Shown here piece by piece: positions 10,687-21,270 of a stretch of DNA of 64,000 nucleotides. Made by a program: the position numbers and the translations under genes. The stretch comes from Prostheceraeus crozeri (lineage: Eukaryota; Platyhelminthes; Polycladida; Euryleptidae), in the NCBI GenBank assembly GCA_907163375.1, contig CAJQUW010001636.1, forward strand, positions 868,001 through 932,000, read 5' to 3'. Within the stretch, counting starts at the first letter, position 1; the number at the start of each line of letters is the position of its first letter. A model generated the notes under the pieces. That model was not told the origin of the DNA, did no database searches, and saw only the letters and a program-made list of their open reading frames with translations.

Positions 10687-10713
10687 GCTCACCTTGCTCA
10701 CCTTGCTCACCTT
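10687..10713 (-). repeat. LINE 3' tail, three AAGGTGAGC units
   Basis: Three tandem nonamers at the very 3' end of the LINE, adjacent to the target duplication. The SINE-like insertion at 8159-8264 ends in five copies of the same unit, which suggests shared recognition by the RTE reverse transcriptase. Confidence 0.8.
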
Positions 10714-10807
10714 GTCGACCCTTGTCCCGCGTATCCCAGGGTAGGTCCAGTCCTCTTTTTCCATTCCTTCCGGTTATGGACCAGGGAGGCATCCACTCCT
10801 TTTGTCT

Positions 10808-13632
10808 TCATGTTATTGTCGCTGTCCAGGTTTTCTTCGGGCGGCCTCTACCTCTTCTTCCTTCCACTTGCAGACGTGATGCTTTCTTAAGGGGATGGCT
10901 CCCTCCGCGACGCTGCACATTACCAAACCATGACAGCCTTCTTGCTCTTGCCACTTCTTGAATAGGGGCTATCTCCACATTAGATCTTATTTCTTCATTG
11001 GTCTTCCGGTCCAAGCGTGTGTAGCCCTGCATCCACCTTAGCATCCGCATCTCCGCCACGTGCAGCTTCTGCTCATCTGTCTTGAGAGGGGCCCAGCACT
11101 CAGAACCATAAAGGATTGCTGGCCTGATCATAGAGGAGTATACTTTGCTCTTTATCTTCAGTGGCATCCTTCTGTCACATAGCACTGGAGTCAGTCTCTT
11201 CCATGTGTTCCAGCCGCAACGTACTCGATGTGCAACATCACCTGCGCTGGTCACCTCAGTATTGACCATGGACCCCAGATATTTAAAGCAGTCCACACTC
11301 TTCACCGGCTGACTCTGAATCTCCATAGTTGTTCTTCTTGGGTCGGACGACAGATATTCGGTCTTAGAACGGCTTACCCTCAGGCCCTTACTCTCAAATG
11401 CTCTCCTCCATGCTTCCAACCTTCCCTCTACATCTTGATGACTGCTTCCAAATATTACGAGATCGTCGGCGTATAACATATCCCAGGGACCACCTCTTCT
11501 GCAATCCTTGGAAATTTCATCCATTATTACGATGAAGAGAAAAGGGCTTAAAGCTGAGCCTTGATGTAGCCCAACAGAGACAGGAAAGGCACGACTTTCA
11601 CCTTGTCTACATCTCACTGCAGTTGTGCTGTCCCTGTACATGTCCTGTATTAAACGGATGTAGCACTCCGGTACTTCCCGTGTGCGGAGACAACTCCATA
11701 TCAGCTTCCTTGGGACTGTATCGTAGGCCTTTTCGAGATCAACGAACACTGCGTGGAAAGGCTTATTTTTCTCTCTGAATGCCTCCATCGCCATTCTCAG
11801 ACAAAATTGTGGGTCTGTTGTCCCAACTCCTGGTCTGAAGCCAAATTGATTGATATCCACCTCAATAAGATCACGAAGACGCTTCTCCAAAATCTTCTCC
11901 AGAATCTTCATGGTGTGACTGAGAAGCTTGATACCGCGATAGTTGCCAACATCTTGATGGTCTCCTTTACCCTTGAAGATGGGTGTAATAACACTTTTCC
12001 GCCACGCGTCCGGTATCCTTCCCGATGTCAGTATCTCATTGAAGAGGTACACCAGAAGGTCCAAGCCGTAGTCCACAAGCACCTTGAAAACTTCAATAGG
12101 AATGTCATCCGGTCCACAACTTTTACCCGATCTCACTTTTTTCAGTTGCTCAGCCACTTCATCTCTTGTAATCATCTCCACTGGACCCTCAACAGCAGCT
12201 CCAGCAGGGATCTCTTCATGCGGCCTTGTTTGATTCAACAGGGCTTCGTAATAGTTTGCCCAGCGCTGCCTGTTCCCACTTGCCGTTGTGATAATGTGAC
12301 CCGACTCATCCTTGACGAAGAAACCTTCATAATTGTCCTTTCTCGCTTTATCTCTCGCAGTTGCAATACGGTACACCATCTTTTCCCCTTCTCGGGTACC
12401 CAGCTTCTGGTAAAGATCTTCCGTTGCATCATATTTAGCCTTTGCCACCGCTGCTTTAGCCTGTCTCTTTGTGAGCCTGTAAGCTTACTTGTCCTCTGAT
12501 GTACGGGACCTCTGCCATTTCTTGAAGGCCTCTTTCTTGTGCCTGACGGTCTGCTGCACTTCACTCTGCCAACACCAGGTTTCCAAATTTCTAAATTTTC
12601 CGCCTCTAGTGGTGCAGCAGGTCGTCTTACCAGCTTCGGTCAAAGCTCTCGCTAGACCATCCCAATCGCTAGTCAGTCTCGTTCCAGACATCCGACCATT
12701 GACGGCATCAACAAACTTCTGACTGACATCTTGCTCCTTAAGAGCCCACCATTTCACCTTCTGAATAGCCACTTTGGGGTTTGGATTTCTTCTCCTCCTC
12801 ATGAGGAAATTCATAATGACAGGTCTGTGTTGACTGGTCACTGCTTCGCCCGGGACAACTTTACAGTTCCTTATCGAGCCTTGGTTGCCACGATTTACCA
12901 ACACGAAATCAATCTGTGTGCTTCTTCCGCCGCTTTGACAGGTGATAAGATGGGAATCACGTTTCCGGAAAAGAGTGTTGCCCAAGACTAAGTCATAGGC
13001 TTGAGCAAACTCGAGAATTCTCACACCATCCTCGTCTCTCTCCCCGAAGCCATAGCCACCATGGCACTCGTATCCATCGGCACCGGTACCCACATGACCG
13101 TTAAAATCTCCACCAATGATGAGAGGCTCATTAACCATACTTCGAATAGTATTCTCGAGGGACTCATAGAAACGACTCTTCACCTCTAACGAGTGACCGG
13201 CCTGCGGAGCATATGTAGACACAATATGTGTACAACTTCAGTCCGAACCCGTCACCAGCGTCATCGTCATGACCCTGTCACTCACCCTTCTTATGTCAAC
13301 AATAGATGTCCAAAGCTTCTCAGCTCTTCGAGTATTATACCAACGCCGTTAGCTCTAGCACCGCCACCTGAGTAGAACAACTTGAAGCCGAGACCAAGAT
13401 CTCTCGCTCCACTACCACTCCAACGTACCTCCTGGACGCGTGCCACGTCTACTCTACGCCGACTCAATACGTCAGCGACTTCGATGCCTCTGCCCGTCAT
13501 GGAACCAACATTCCACGTCGCGAAATTCATTGATTGCCACCCTAGCATACTTCTCACTACACCCGGGTTTAGGCGCAGCGCGTCGCTTGCGGGGGACGCC
13601 CTAGCATTAATCGGAAATCTATTAGAGGACAT
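10808..13632 (-). pseudogene. RTE LINE endonuclease-reverse transcriptase
   Basis: Apurinic-type endonuclease first: NFATWNVGSMTGRG and ARVQEVRW (Asn and Glu of the active site), IVSTYAPQAG, IIGGDFNGHVGTG, IDFVLVNRG and SQHRPVIM (catalytic His). RT next: IPIEVFKVLVDYG, NYRGIKLLSHTMKILEKIL, FVDLEKAYDTVP, GLHQGSALSPFLF and the catalytic YADD at 11462-11473. It ends in RLSWFGNVQRR and a basic GRRGRGRPKKTW tail. It is about 940 residues, the usual RTE size. Breaks are few: a frameshift near 13290-13320, an in-frame stop near 13230 and an in-frame stop at 12485-12487 (SEDK-stop-AYRLTKRQ). All motifs are otherwise conserved, so the copy is dead but young. Confidence 0.9.
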
Positions 13633-14041
13633 TAATCATAAATTGTAACTGGCGAAATTTTTATGGCCGGATGTCCTTCCTGACGCCAACCATTTCTGTC
13701 TGGGGTGGTCCCATAGCCCGGTGAACTAAAAAGTTCTACCTACCAGAGCAGTAGGGGGGAGGGGGTTGCTCAGACCGAGTGGATCGATGTCCAACACTGT
13801 GTCCTTCTATGAAAGAAAGAAACCATCCAAAACTCAAGGAGCTCATCCGCCCGAGACCGTTGGCTCCTGAGGGGGGTTCGGATATACCGCCGAACACTCG
13901 GTTGACTGGTTGTTTGGTTACTATCGGCATTAAAGATAGCATCCGGGGGAAACGACCTGCCAGTGCCACCAAGCAGGTTGTCCAAAAGGGGGCCGCCGCC
14001 TGGACCTTAAAGACACGTGGACGTACAACCAAAATCCCCCT
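13633..14041 (-). other. LINE 5' region
   Basis: GC-richer sequence upstream of the endonuclease ATG and inside the target duplications. It contains GGTTGGCGTCAGGAAGGACA-type sequence, a motif often seen in RTE-like elements. A ~98-residue frame (14032-13736) could be a small ORF1, but I see no domain in it. Confidence 0.5.
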
Positions 14042-14661
14042 AAAATATAGTATATATGATTAATCAAAATCACAACTATTTCCTCAATGCATTGCACTAG
14101 CACATTGAGATTCCAAAATCTCAAGCTCGGGATTGCGCTATTGAAGAATCTTTTATATGCCTTTTTACCGTAGGCTAAGTTAGGAACACAGCTGTGAATA
14201 ATAACTATGGTAAAATGAGAGCAATTCCTGAACAAACCAATCCCGGGATTAAGTTAACCAAAGGCTAATCATGTAAACAAAACGATGTAGTCTAGTGAGG
14301 AAATTGTCTCCTAAAGATCTCAATTCCGAGGATCAGCTCGATTCCTAATCCCAGTATTGTGTAGGCCTATTTCCCCAATGCTCATCTTCAAATTGGTTAT
14401 GCTTTCTAATATAAGTTTTGAGCTCAAATTTAAGTCTCGACCTATATTCAAAAAAGCCTCATCAATGGATTATTAAAAAAGTAAAGTTGACGATTACATT
14501 GAAGTGTGAAGAGCTTATATCTATCGTGTATAGATTTCTGGTAGTTTTATCTTCGACAACTTGCCTCACTGTAGACGGAGCACAACCATATTGTTAATTT
14601 ATCGATCCCGGGATTGACAGTCCCGAGAGTAGACCGCAATCCCGGGATTGGATTTCCTATT

Positions 14662-14861
14662 CATAACCCCAACTAAATGACGATCAAATGGTAAATAAAA
14701 GTCGGTCAGAAAAAATATCGGCTGTATGAATGCTAAGACTAAAGTCACTGATGATGTTTTCTATGTCGTTGTTTCCAAATGGCACCCTCGATCCTGTAAC
14801 GCATAGTGTCGTTTTCACTTCTTCCAACTCGATCTGAAAATACAGAAGTAGTAAGAAAACG
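14662..14861. other. Spacer before the giant palindrome
   Basis: Ordinary AT-rich DNA without a recognisable feature. It ends in AAGAAAACG (14853-14861), which recurs at 32015-32023 just beyond the other end of the palindrome and may be a target duplication. Confidence 0.4.
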
Positions 14862-15010
14862 GCGAACACTCGACCGGCGCGCCCCCCCCCTCTGGAACGA
14901 CAGAGTGTCGTGGTGTGCCGGCCAAGTTGGTCCGAAAGGTTCGCTGACGTCCCCCCTCTAGAACGACAGATTGTCGTGGTGGACTTGGGCGACCGCCAGG
15001 TTTTGACTTG
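14862..15010. repeat. GC-rich left tip of the palindrome
   Basis: Contains two copies of a hairpin-like motif CTCTGGAACGACAGAGTGTC / CTCTAGAACGACAGATTGTC and long C runs. It has no counterpart at the right end and is probably the true outer edge of the element. Confidence 0.45.
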
Positions 15011-15029
15011 AGGCTATAGTGTGTGATGA

Positions 15030-16620
15030 TTTTCGAAAAAACGACAGAGTTAGAATTTTGGACGTTTTGGGCTGTAGCATCAAAACGAAGCATCGGATGG
15101 GAAAACGGAGGCCAGATTCGGATTCAGCGTGAAATTCTGCATCTGTATGGTGAGTTTCAAGTCAATCGGAGAGAAAAAGTTTCGCTGACGTCCCCCCCCT
15201 CGGCACCGACCTTCCAACTTTGCTTCCAGTGGACGGATTTTGTCGTGCCATAGCTCGTTTGAAAGCTAAGAGTGAGACAAATTCACTGAAAGAATCGGCT
15301 TGTTCATATCTGTCTTCGTTTAGATGTGAGACGCCATTTAAGATTTTGGGAGATTGGCGAAAAACGACAGAGTTAGAATTTTGGACGTTTTGGGCTCTAG
15401 CGTCAAAACGAAGCATCGGATGGGAAAACGGATTTCAGATTTGGAATCAGCGTGAAATTCTCTATCAACATGGTGAGTTTCAAGTCAATCGGAGAGAAAA
15501 AATTTTCAACATTTTTCGAAAAAACGACAAGAGTTAGAATTTTTGCGATGGCTGTGGGCTGTAGCGCCAAAACGAAGCATCGGATGGGAAAACGGAGGCC
15601 AGATTCGGATTCAGCGTGAAATTCTGCATCTGTATGGTGAATTTGAAAGCAATCGGAGAGAAAAATTTTCGCTGACGTCCCCCCCCCTCGGGAGAGCTAG
15701 CTTCGATCTTGGCTTCCAGTGGACGGATTTTGTCGTGTCATAGCTCGTTTGAAAGCTAAGAGTGAGACAAATTCACTGAAAGAATCGGCTTGTTCATGTC
15801 TGTCTTCGTTTAGATGTGAGACGCCATTTAAGATTTTGGGAGATTGGCGAAAAACGACAGAGTTAGAATTTTGGACGTTTTGGTCTCTAGCGTCAAAACG
15901 AAGCATCGGATGGGAAAACGGATTTCAGATTTGGAATCAGCATGAAATTCTGCATCTGTATGGTGAGTTTCAAGTCAATCGGAGAGAAAAAATTTTCAAC
16001 ATTTTTCGAAAAAACGACCGAGTTAGAATTTTGGTCGTTTCGGGCTGTAGCACCAAAACGAACCATCGGATGGGAAAACAAAGGCCAGATTCGGATTCAG
16101 CGTGAAATTCTGCATCTGTATGGTGAGTTTCAAGTCAATCGGAGAGAAAAAGTTTCGCTGACGTCCCCCCCCCTCGGGAGAGCTAGCTTCGATCTTGGCT
16201 TCTAGTGGACGGATTTTGTCGTGCCATAGCTCGTTTGAAAGCTAAGAGTGAGACAAATTCAGTGAAAGAATCGGCTTGTTCATATCTGCCTTCGTTTAGA
16301 TGTGAGACGCCATTTAAGATTTTGGGAGATTGGCGAAAAACGACAGAGTTAGAATTTTGGACGTTTTGGGCTCTAGCGCCAAAACGAAGCATCCGATGGG
16401 AAAACGGATTTCAGATTTGGAATCAGCGTCGAATTCTCTATCAACATGGTAAGTTTCAAGTCAATCGGAGAGTTTCAAGTCAATCGGAGAGAAAAAATTT
16501 TCAACATTTTTCGAAAAAACGACAAGAATTAGAATTTTTGCGATGGCCGTGGGCTGTAGAGCCAAAACGAAGCATCGGATGGTGAAACGGAGGCCAGATT
16601 CGGATTCAGCGTCAAATTCT
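15030..16620 (+). repeat. Outer tandem array, left arm
   Basis: About seven alternating units, each carrying AGAATTTTGGACGTTTTGGG and AAAACGAAGCATCGGATGGG. A full period of roughly 490 bp includes GCTGACGTCCCCCCCCTCGG. Open frames through the array (15220-15537, 15719-16105, 16205-16585) come from the repeat and read alike, with no domain. The mirrored array at 31130-31991 has about four such units. Confidence 0.8.
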
Positions 16621-16700
16621 ACATGGAAATGATGTATTTCCAGCTCAATCTGAGCACTAGAACCGGAGATAGACGGATTTAAAGATTTGGATGATGGGTA

Positions 16701-16783
16701 TTACGTCATCAGCTGATCGCCACACACTATATAAGCTGGGAACCGACAGAGACTTGTCATTAAGACGAGAGCGATTGTCAAAG
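16701..16783 (+). promoter_or_regulatory. TATA promoter with CRE-like site and first exon, left arm
   Basis: TTACGTCA (16701-16708) resembles a CREB/ATF site. TATATAA follows at 16728-16734, and a start site would fall about 30 bp later, near 16760. The short leader then ends in CAAAG with the donor GTAGGT (16784-16789). A matching 3' splice site TTTTTCTTTGCAG lies at 17486, which would make a 703-bp 5'-UTR intron. Confidence 0.6.
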
Positions 16784-17486
16784 GTAGGTCGTCTCTCTAA
16801 GCTCCGATGATAGCTTCGGACATTCCAAATTCCGGGTTTCTGTAAGAAACCGACTTAGAAAATTTCATTGCTGATATCAGCTAAGCCGTCAGACTTAGAG
16901 GTTAGCCAGGAGATGGCCTTCGTCTCCAGGCCATAAAAGACTCCAAAACTTTAAAGGCTTGTAACTTTGCTTCTACAAGTCCGTTTGACTTGATTCAAAA
17001 AAGGTTCGGTCGCTATTGACCTGCCCTAAGTGATAAACTACTTATAAAATTTCATAAGTAGTGCTAAAAAGTTGAAAAATTTAAATTCACCATTTTTGGA
17101 GGTTTTCTGGGGTTTTCGACCCTGCTGAATTCAACTAAGGCATTTATAATGTTGTACGAGGCGAGCTTCGGTTCGAGACTTGTTTCCTGATGTAAACAAT
17201 CCACTGGTTTTCATGTCAAAATCGGGGTCCGAATACCAACACAGTGATATGACGCACGCTCTGTCCGTCGGAGGTTGGATTTGTGGGCCGAGGCCTTGGA
17301 GTTGGGATAAGATCCCCTCTGAGTAATGCCTGTAACGGATTCATCAGCTTAACTTGTCTATCCTCAAGTAATGATAGCATTACAGTATGACTTTGAAAAC
17401 ATAATCTTCACATTTACTGACATTTTATTTCTATACGTTGCGCTCTGCTCAGGTTTGATATCAAACTTTCTCATTTTTCTTTGCAG

Positions 17487-18656
17487 TGAAAAATGACCAA
17501 AGATGTGAATAAACGCCTGCCATTTTCAAATGCAGTTGTAGGGATGTTTTTAGGGGTGAAAATTTTCACCTTCACCATAAAAAGAACGCTGCGCATAGTG
17601 TTGCGGTTAAGGTGTGGTTTTGTGTGTGGTGCAATGTGAGGTGTTATGAAAGGAATGATGCGTTCAGTGAGATGCACTCGAAGTGTGTATTTACAAAAAT
17701 TTCGAAAGTTTTCATGAAGAAGATGATGTGTGGTGAGCAGGGACTGCTGTATGAGGAGGGAATGTGTGCTCGTTTGCCACCAGTAGAGGTGGTAAATGTT
17801 GAAAAGCGTGTTGTGAGTGATGTAGATTTGGATGCGAGTGCCTCCAAAAAGAGTAGAGTGATGTCGGTGAGTTGGATTTCATCGGATGATGAATGTATGA
17901 GTGTTGATTTGAGTGTTGCTGCTGCTGAGCGTGAGCTTGAGAAAGCTGTGAGGGCGATTGTGCCAGCACCCGAGGTGTTGGCACAATAAACGCCTAGACC
18001 TTTACCGAAGTGTGTTGAGAAAGGTGAGAGGTCGACTGTTCCGTGTGAAGTTGTGCTGTCGAGGGATGATGTGCGTGCTTATACGAATGTGAGGCATGAG
18101 TGTACAAAGTTAGAAGGAAGAGTGAGATCGCTGAAGAGTACGCTGAAAGAGGTGACTGCTGAGCGTGATAGTTTGAAGTTGAATGCTGAGAGTGTGACTC
18201 AAAAGTTAAGGGAGTGTGCGGCTGCAAAAGAGAGTATGGTGAAGGAGAGAAAGTTGAAGGAAGAGGCGGTGACGAAGTTTGAGAAGTGTGATCGAGAGCG
18301 AAGTGAGGAGCGCATGCTGAAGGAAGCGGCGCTTGAGGAAGTGAGTTTGTTGAAGAATGAGTTGGCGCGTTTGAAGGAGTGTGAGAAGGTGAAATCCCTC
18401 ACAACTATGCACATCCCCATCCTGGGTGTCGTCCCTGACAAGCCAATTGTGTATCTAAATACAAGCAACGACGACACTCAGGAGTGCTACAGCTGTGCGG
18501 ATGTCCGTTGCTACCATGTAAATATTCAACACACCGACGACATCCACATAGCTTGTTCAAAGCCATACAAGTATCGTGAGTATAATGACTGAGATATATC
18601 ATTATGCCATCTTTCCAACTCTTACTTCTTTCATTTCAGGAGCCATAAAGAAGTAA
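17487..18656 (+). CDS. Coiled-coil gene of the palindrome, left arm, spliced
   Basis: The exon opens at 17487 after a good 3' splice site. An ATG at 17493 gives a short frame; the longer open frame lies in another phase (17612-17989) and resumes at 18053-18592, so the exact protein is uncertain. That frame encodes a Cys-bearing start, an acidic middle (VSWISSDDECMSVDLS), then about 110 residues of heptad-like Lys/Glu/Leu coiled coil (KLEGRVRSLKSTLKEVTAER onward) and a Cys/His-containing C-terminus. A 64-bp intron with GTGAGT donor (18576) and TTTCATTTCAG acceptor (18639) leads to a final exon ending in ...RAIKK. No enzymatic domain is seen; a structural or nucleic-acid-organising role would be a guess. 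Confidence 0.5.
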
Positions 18657-19414
18657 AAACTATTTCTTGTGAACGCACCAAACGGCCTTTTTAAAGGCCA
18701 CTCTTAATGTGGGTAGATCGGTCCCAAGCCCGACAGCATCTTCGGATGTGAACACAGAGGGAGAGTCTACAATTAAAACTTAGTAAAATGGATGTGTGAG
18801 ATGGATTCAACCCGAATCCTATAACACCTTTACATTTACTGACTATACATTTGTCCTGCTATCAGGTTGTTTTGACTTGCTATCTAGTTGAATAGTCTCT
18901 TGCTATCAAGAGATTCACTTCTGCTCATAAAGCACATCATCGCTGTAATACCTCCTTTGCTCGAGCGTTCCTTCGGGACGGCGGGTACTGCCGTAGAGGG
19001 ATTGTGTTGCACGGGTTGTTCGTCGTTTGTTAGACCGAAACCTCTGAGCCGTTGCTCATGTTGGGCGTTCGACTTCATACTCAACGTGACGCTTTCTCTC
19101 GCCAGGTCAGAGTACTTCAGCCATTCGACAAAGGTTAGTCTTTATGATATGGAGTAGAGTGAAATGTAATTCATTAGATGTCCCTTCAATGATTGCTCCC
19201 ATGATAAACGTTGATGAGACAAATGAAATGATTCTCATCTTCCCTTTTCAGTGATTGAAATCTACTAACACACTACCGTATAATCGTCCACTATGGGGCA
19301 AGACATGATAGAGCCTCCACGCGGTTTGCCCTGGGCAGTCTTTAGACTGGCGAATACTATCATTAAGTTGAATCTGCTATCAGTCAACTTGAACGTTGCG
19401 TCGCGTTAGAGAGG

Positions 19415-19422
19415 TATATAAA
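19415..19422 (+). promoter_or_regulatory. TATA box before the 88-residue ORF, left arm
   Basis: TATATAAA, 32 bp upstream of the ATG at 19454, with a CATTTCATTTCATTTC run between. The mirrored copy is at 28378-28385. The very short distance leaves room for a leader of only a few bases. Confidence 0.5.
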
Positions 19423-19453
19423 CCACTACCTCTCATTTCATTTCATTTCAATC

Positions 19454-19720
19454 ATGCAGACGCCGAACAGTCAAGTCAGCTCTCCTCGCGGACCGCAGTT
19501 AAGGCCGCGAAATTTATTTGATGAATTTGCTAGAATAGAGGAGCAAGACAGAGTCCACAACAATCTTGCTCAGATTGGCAATGCGATGACAGCAAGTGTT
19601 GTCAATCCAACGGAATGGCGCTACATTCCACTTTTCAGTCACATACCAATTAGCGTGGAAGTCGACACTGCTACCAAGGAGAGAGTCAAAGACTCTCTCA
19701 GCAGAATCGGTAGGCTGTAA
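19454..19720 (+). CDS. 88-residue hypothetical protein, left arm
   Basis: Begins MQTPNSQVSSPRGPQLRPRN, then a helical stretch LFDEFARIEEQDRVHNNLAQ and ends KDSLSRIGRL. Its ATG follows a TATA box closely. The protein is identical in both arms except for one or two residues. No known domain. A longer antisense frame (19514-19963) overlaps it, and I cannot decide with certainty which is used; the TATA box favours this one. Confidence 0.45.
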   Translation: MQTPNSQVSSPRGPQLRPRNLFDEFARIEEQDRVHNNLAQIGNAMTASVVNPTEWRYIPLFSHIPISVEVDTATKERVKDSLSRIGRL

Positions 19721-19963
19721 GATGACGACCCCCGAGAACGAACCACCGGCCCTGATAAGGGCCACCATGGGGCAAGACATGATAGAACCTGCTCGCGGTT
19801 TGCCCTGGGCAGTCTTCAGACTGGCGAATACTATCATTAAGTTGAATCTGCTATCAGTCAACTTGAACGTTGCAAATGAAGTTCGGTGTAATACTTCCTT
19901 TCGACGGGCGTTCCTGTAAAGGGCGGCGGTGAAACCCATAGCTATGTATACCGCAAGGGACAT
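19514..19963 (-). CDS. 149-residue antisense ORF, left arm (doubtful)
   Basis: Starts MSLAVYIAMGFTAALYRNAR and lies antisense to the 88-residue ORF. A TTTATAAGG box lies about 120 bp upstream. Conserved in both arms (27837-28286, +), but since the arms are only 1-2 percent different, that says little. No domain recognised. Confidence 0.2.
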   Translation of the reverse strand: MSLAVYIAMGFTAALYRNARRKEVLHRTSFATFKLTDSRFNLMIVFASLKTAQGKPRAGSIMSCPMVALIRAGGSFSGVVILQPTDSAERVFDSLLGSSVDFHANWYVTEKWNVAPFRWIDNTCCHRIANLSKIVVDSVLLLYSSKFIK

Positions 19964-20462
19964 TCGGCAATGGTCAATCTTGTTAAACCTCTCTGCGTCA
20001 TGTTTGCAAGTGATTGCCTCTGTCTCAACGTATTATGCATTCGCGCCAGGGCGACATTTAGCCAGCTGTCGAAGGTTGCCTTATAAACTATCCATTGCAT
20101 ACGTTATGAGAACCATGAGTTCTACCTGTCTCTATCGATGAGATGAATTGATGAATGGAATGAAATGGGAGGACACTCACGCGCCACACGCAACATAACA
20201 CACTTCTCTCTTCCGTAGTCTAACAAGCTCTTTACACATGGATCGCAGTCGATTGCTATCCCAGAATCATGTAAGCTATCTTAATTTTATTTAACACTAT
20301 TTCATCTACCATTATCATCCATATGAAATGTTATAAGAATTGCAAGTTAAACTAAGTGTGCTACTATTTCCAAATGAAAAAGTATACATGGTTAAATCAT
20401 CCACTGAAGCCCCATTCAAGTAAGTCAGTATGAAAGCAAAGATAATACGAAATAAAAATTTA

Positions 20463-20603
20463 TTATGGCATATATTTCAAAAGGTCTCCATCGTCAATAT
20501 CGTCCCAGAGTCTGGCTTCACATAGATCACAAAAACACTTCACTTGCTTCAATCGTTCTTCTACCGCGAGCCTCACTTTGTCGATGTACTCCCACTCCGC
20601 CAT
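20463..20603 (-). CDS. 46-residue acidic Cys protein, left arm
   Basis: A small frame starting MAEWEYIDKVRLAVEERLKQ, followed by a CxCxxC motif (CFCDLC), an acidic DDIDD stretch and ...KYMP. Stop is followed at once by ATAATAAA-type poly(A) sequence and an AT run, which fits a compact gene. Transcribed outward, opposite to the other palindrome genes. Present in both arms with two residue changes (K/N, G/E). Function unknown; a metal-binding peptide is possible from the cysteines. Confidence 0.45.
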   Translation of the reverse strand: MAEWEYIDKVRLAVEERLKQVKCFCDLCEARLWDDIDDGDLLKYMP

Positions 20604-20639
20604 AGTTCATGGCTGGCAGTTAGGGGTGTACCATTCCCG

Positions 20640-21270
20640 TAATTGCTGGAGGAATTTGGTGCTGGCGATCTCCATCACTATTCGTGAGTGTCGTTAGAAA
20701 GTGTATCATGGTTTGTAAAAGTTTTACTGCAACACAGATTGATGTATAGTTAGAAAAGTTTGATCATCAACGTTGTATTCGTAAGTCTAGTCAGAAACTT
20801 TATCATGTTGTACAAAAGTTTTATTGCAACACAGGTTGATGTATAGTTAGAAAGTTTGTTCATCAACGTTTTATTTGTAAGTCTAGTCAGAAAGTGTATC
20901 ATGGTTTGCAAAGTTAGTGTAGTCAAATAATTTTACTGTGACACCCGTTTGAGAAAGTAAAGTCTGATCATCGAAGTTGTATTCGTGAGTGTCGTTAGAA
21001 AGTGTATCATGGTTTGTAAAAGTTTTACTGCAACACAGGTTGATGTATAGTTAGAAAAGTTTGATGATGACGTTTTATGAAACACACATGTCATGAAATG
21101 TAAGCGTTAGTGTAGTAAAATAATTTACCGCGACGCGCGTTTGTGAAAATAAAGTTTGATCATTGACGTTATATGACTGACCGAACTCATCACAGCACTA
21201 GAAAGTTTTAGAAGGTTTTACTGCACAGTGTAGATTGTCTTGTAACTTACTTTCACAGTGTTAGAAAGTT
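20640..21270 (+). repeat. Diverged tandem repeats with GTAAAAGTTTTACTG, left arm
   Basis: Five or six irregular units of about 100-180 bp share AGAAAGTGTATCATGGTTTG, a short palindrome around AAAAGTTTTACTGCAACACAG and GATGTATAGTTAGAAA. Mirrored at about 26630-27140. No gene. The block separates the small antisense gene from the RING/exonuclease gene pair. Confidence 0.6.

Larger units (their letters stand above)
10687..14041 (-). mobile_element. Full-length RTE-type LINE, 3.36 kb
   Basis: Flanked by the 10-bp direct repeat AAAATATAGT (10677-10686 and 14042-14051), which marks both ends. On the minus strand it has a 5' region of about 400 bp (14041-13633), an endonuclease-RT ORF (13632-10808), a very short 3' UTR, and a tail of three AAGGTGAGC repeats (10687-10713) instead of poly(A). 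This compact design and the short tandem 3' tail are typical of the RTE clade. The length suggests a complete copy. The reading frame has few breaks, so insertion was fairly recent. Confidence 0.85.
9955..14661. mobile_element. hAT-type repeat (copy 1), split by an RTE LINE
   Basis: The parts 9955-10676 and 14052-14661 align with the better preserved copy at 54411-55811: both share CCTATTACAAAGCATAGAT, GGTAGGGGTTGCAATCCCGG, GTTAATAATATGGGA and several CCCGGGATT motifs, and both finish in AATCCCGGGATTGGA. Copy 1 keeps its right end near 14661, but its left end is diverged or lost and no target duplication is visible. The intervening 3.4 kb is a LINE with its own target duplication. No transposase is present, so it is non-autonomous. 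Confidence 0.7.
18940..20100. repeat. Internally duplicated module, left arm
   Basis: Two diverged copies of one module stand in tandem. The stretch GGGGCAAGACATGATAGA...GAACGTTGC occurs at 19284-19408 and 19760-19885, almost identical. The stretch around AATACCTCCTTTGCTCGAGCGTTCC (18950) has a diverged partner near 19890-19915. CGCCAGG(TCAGAG) to TCGACAAAGGTT (about 19100-19137) is matched near 20045-20080. The same duplication exists inverted in the right arm, so it predates formation of the palindrome. Confidence 0.6.

Noticed and set aside
15023-16585. Series of similar ORFs in the outer palindrome array (and 31090-32050 on the other strand)
   Set aside because: They are open because the repeat unit happens to lack stops in that frame; they start and end at arbitrary places in the units.
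17712-18477. Ser/His/Pro-rich frames antisense to the coiled-coil gene
   Set aside because: Typical shadow of a Glu/Lys-rich coiled coil read backward; no independent signals.
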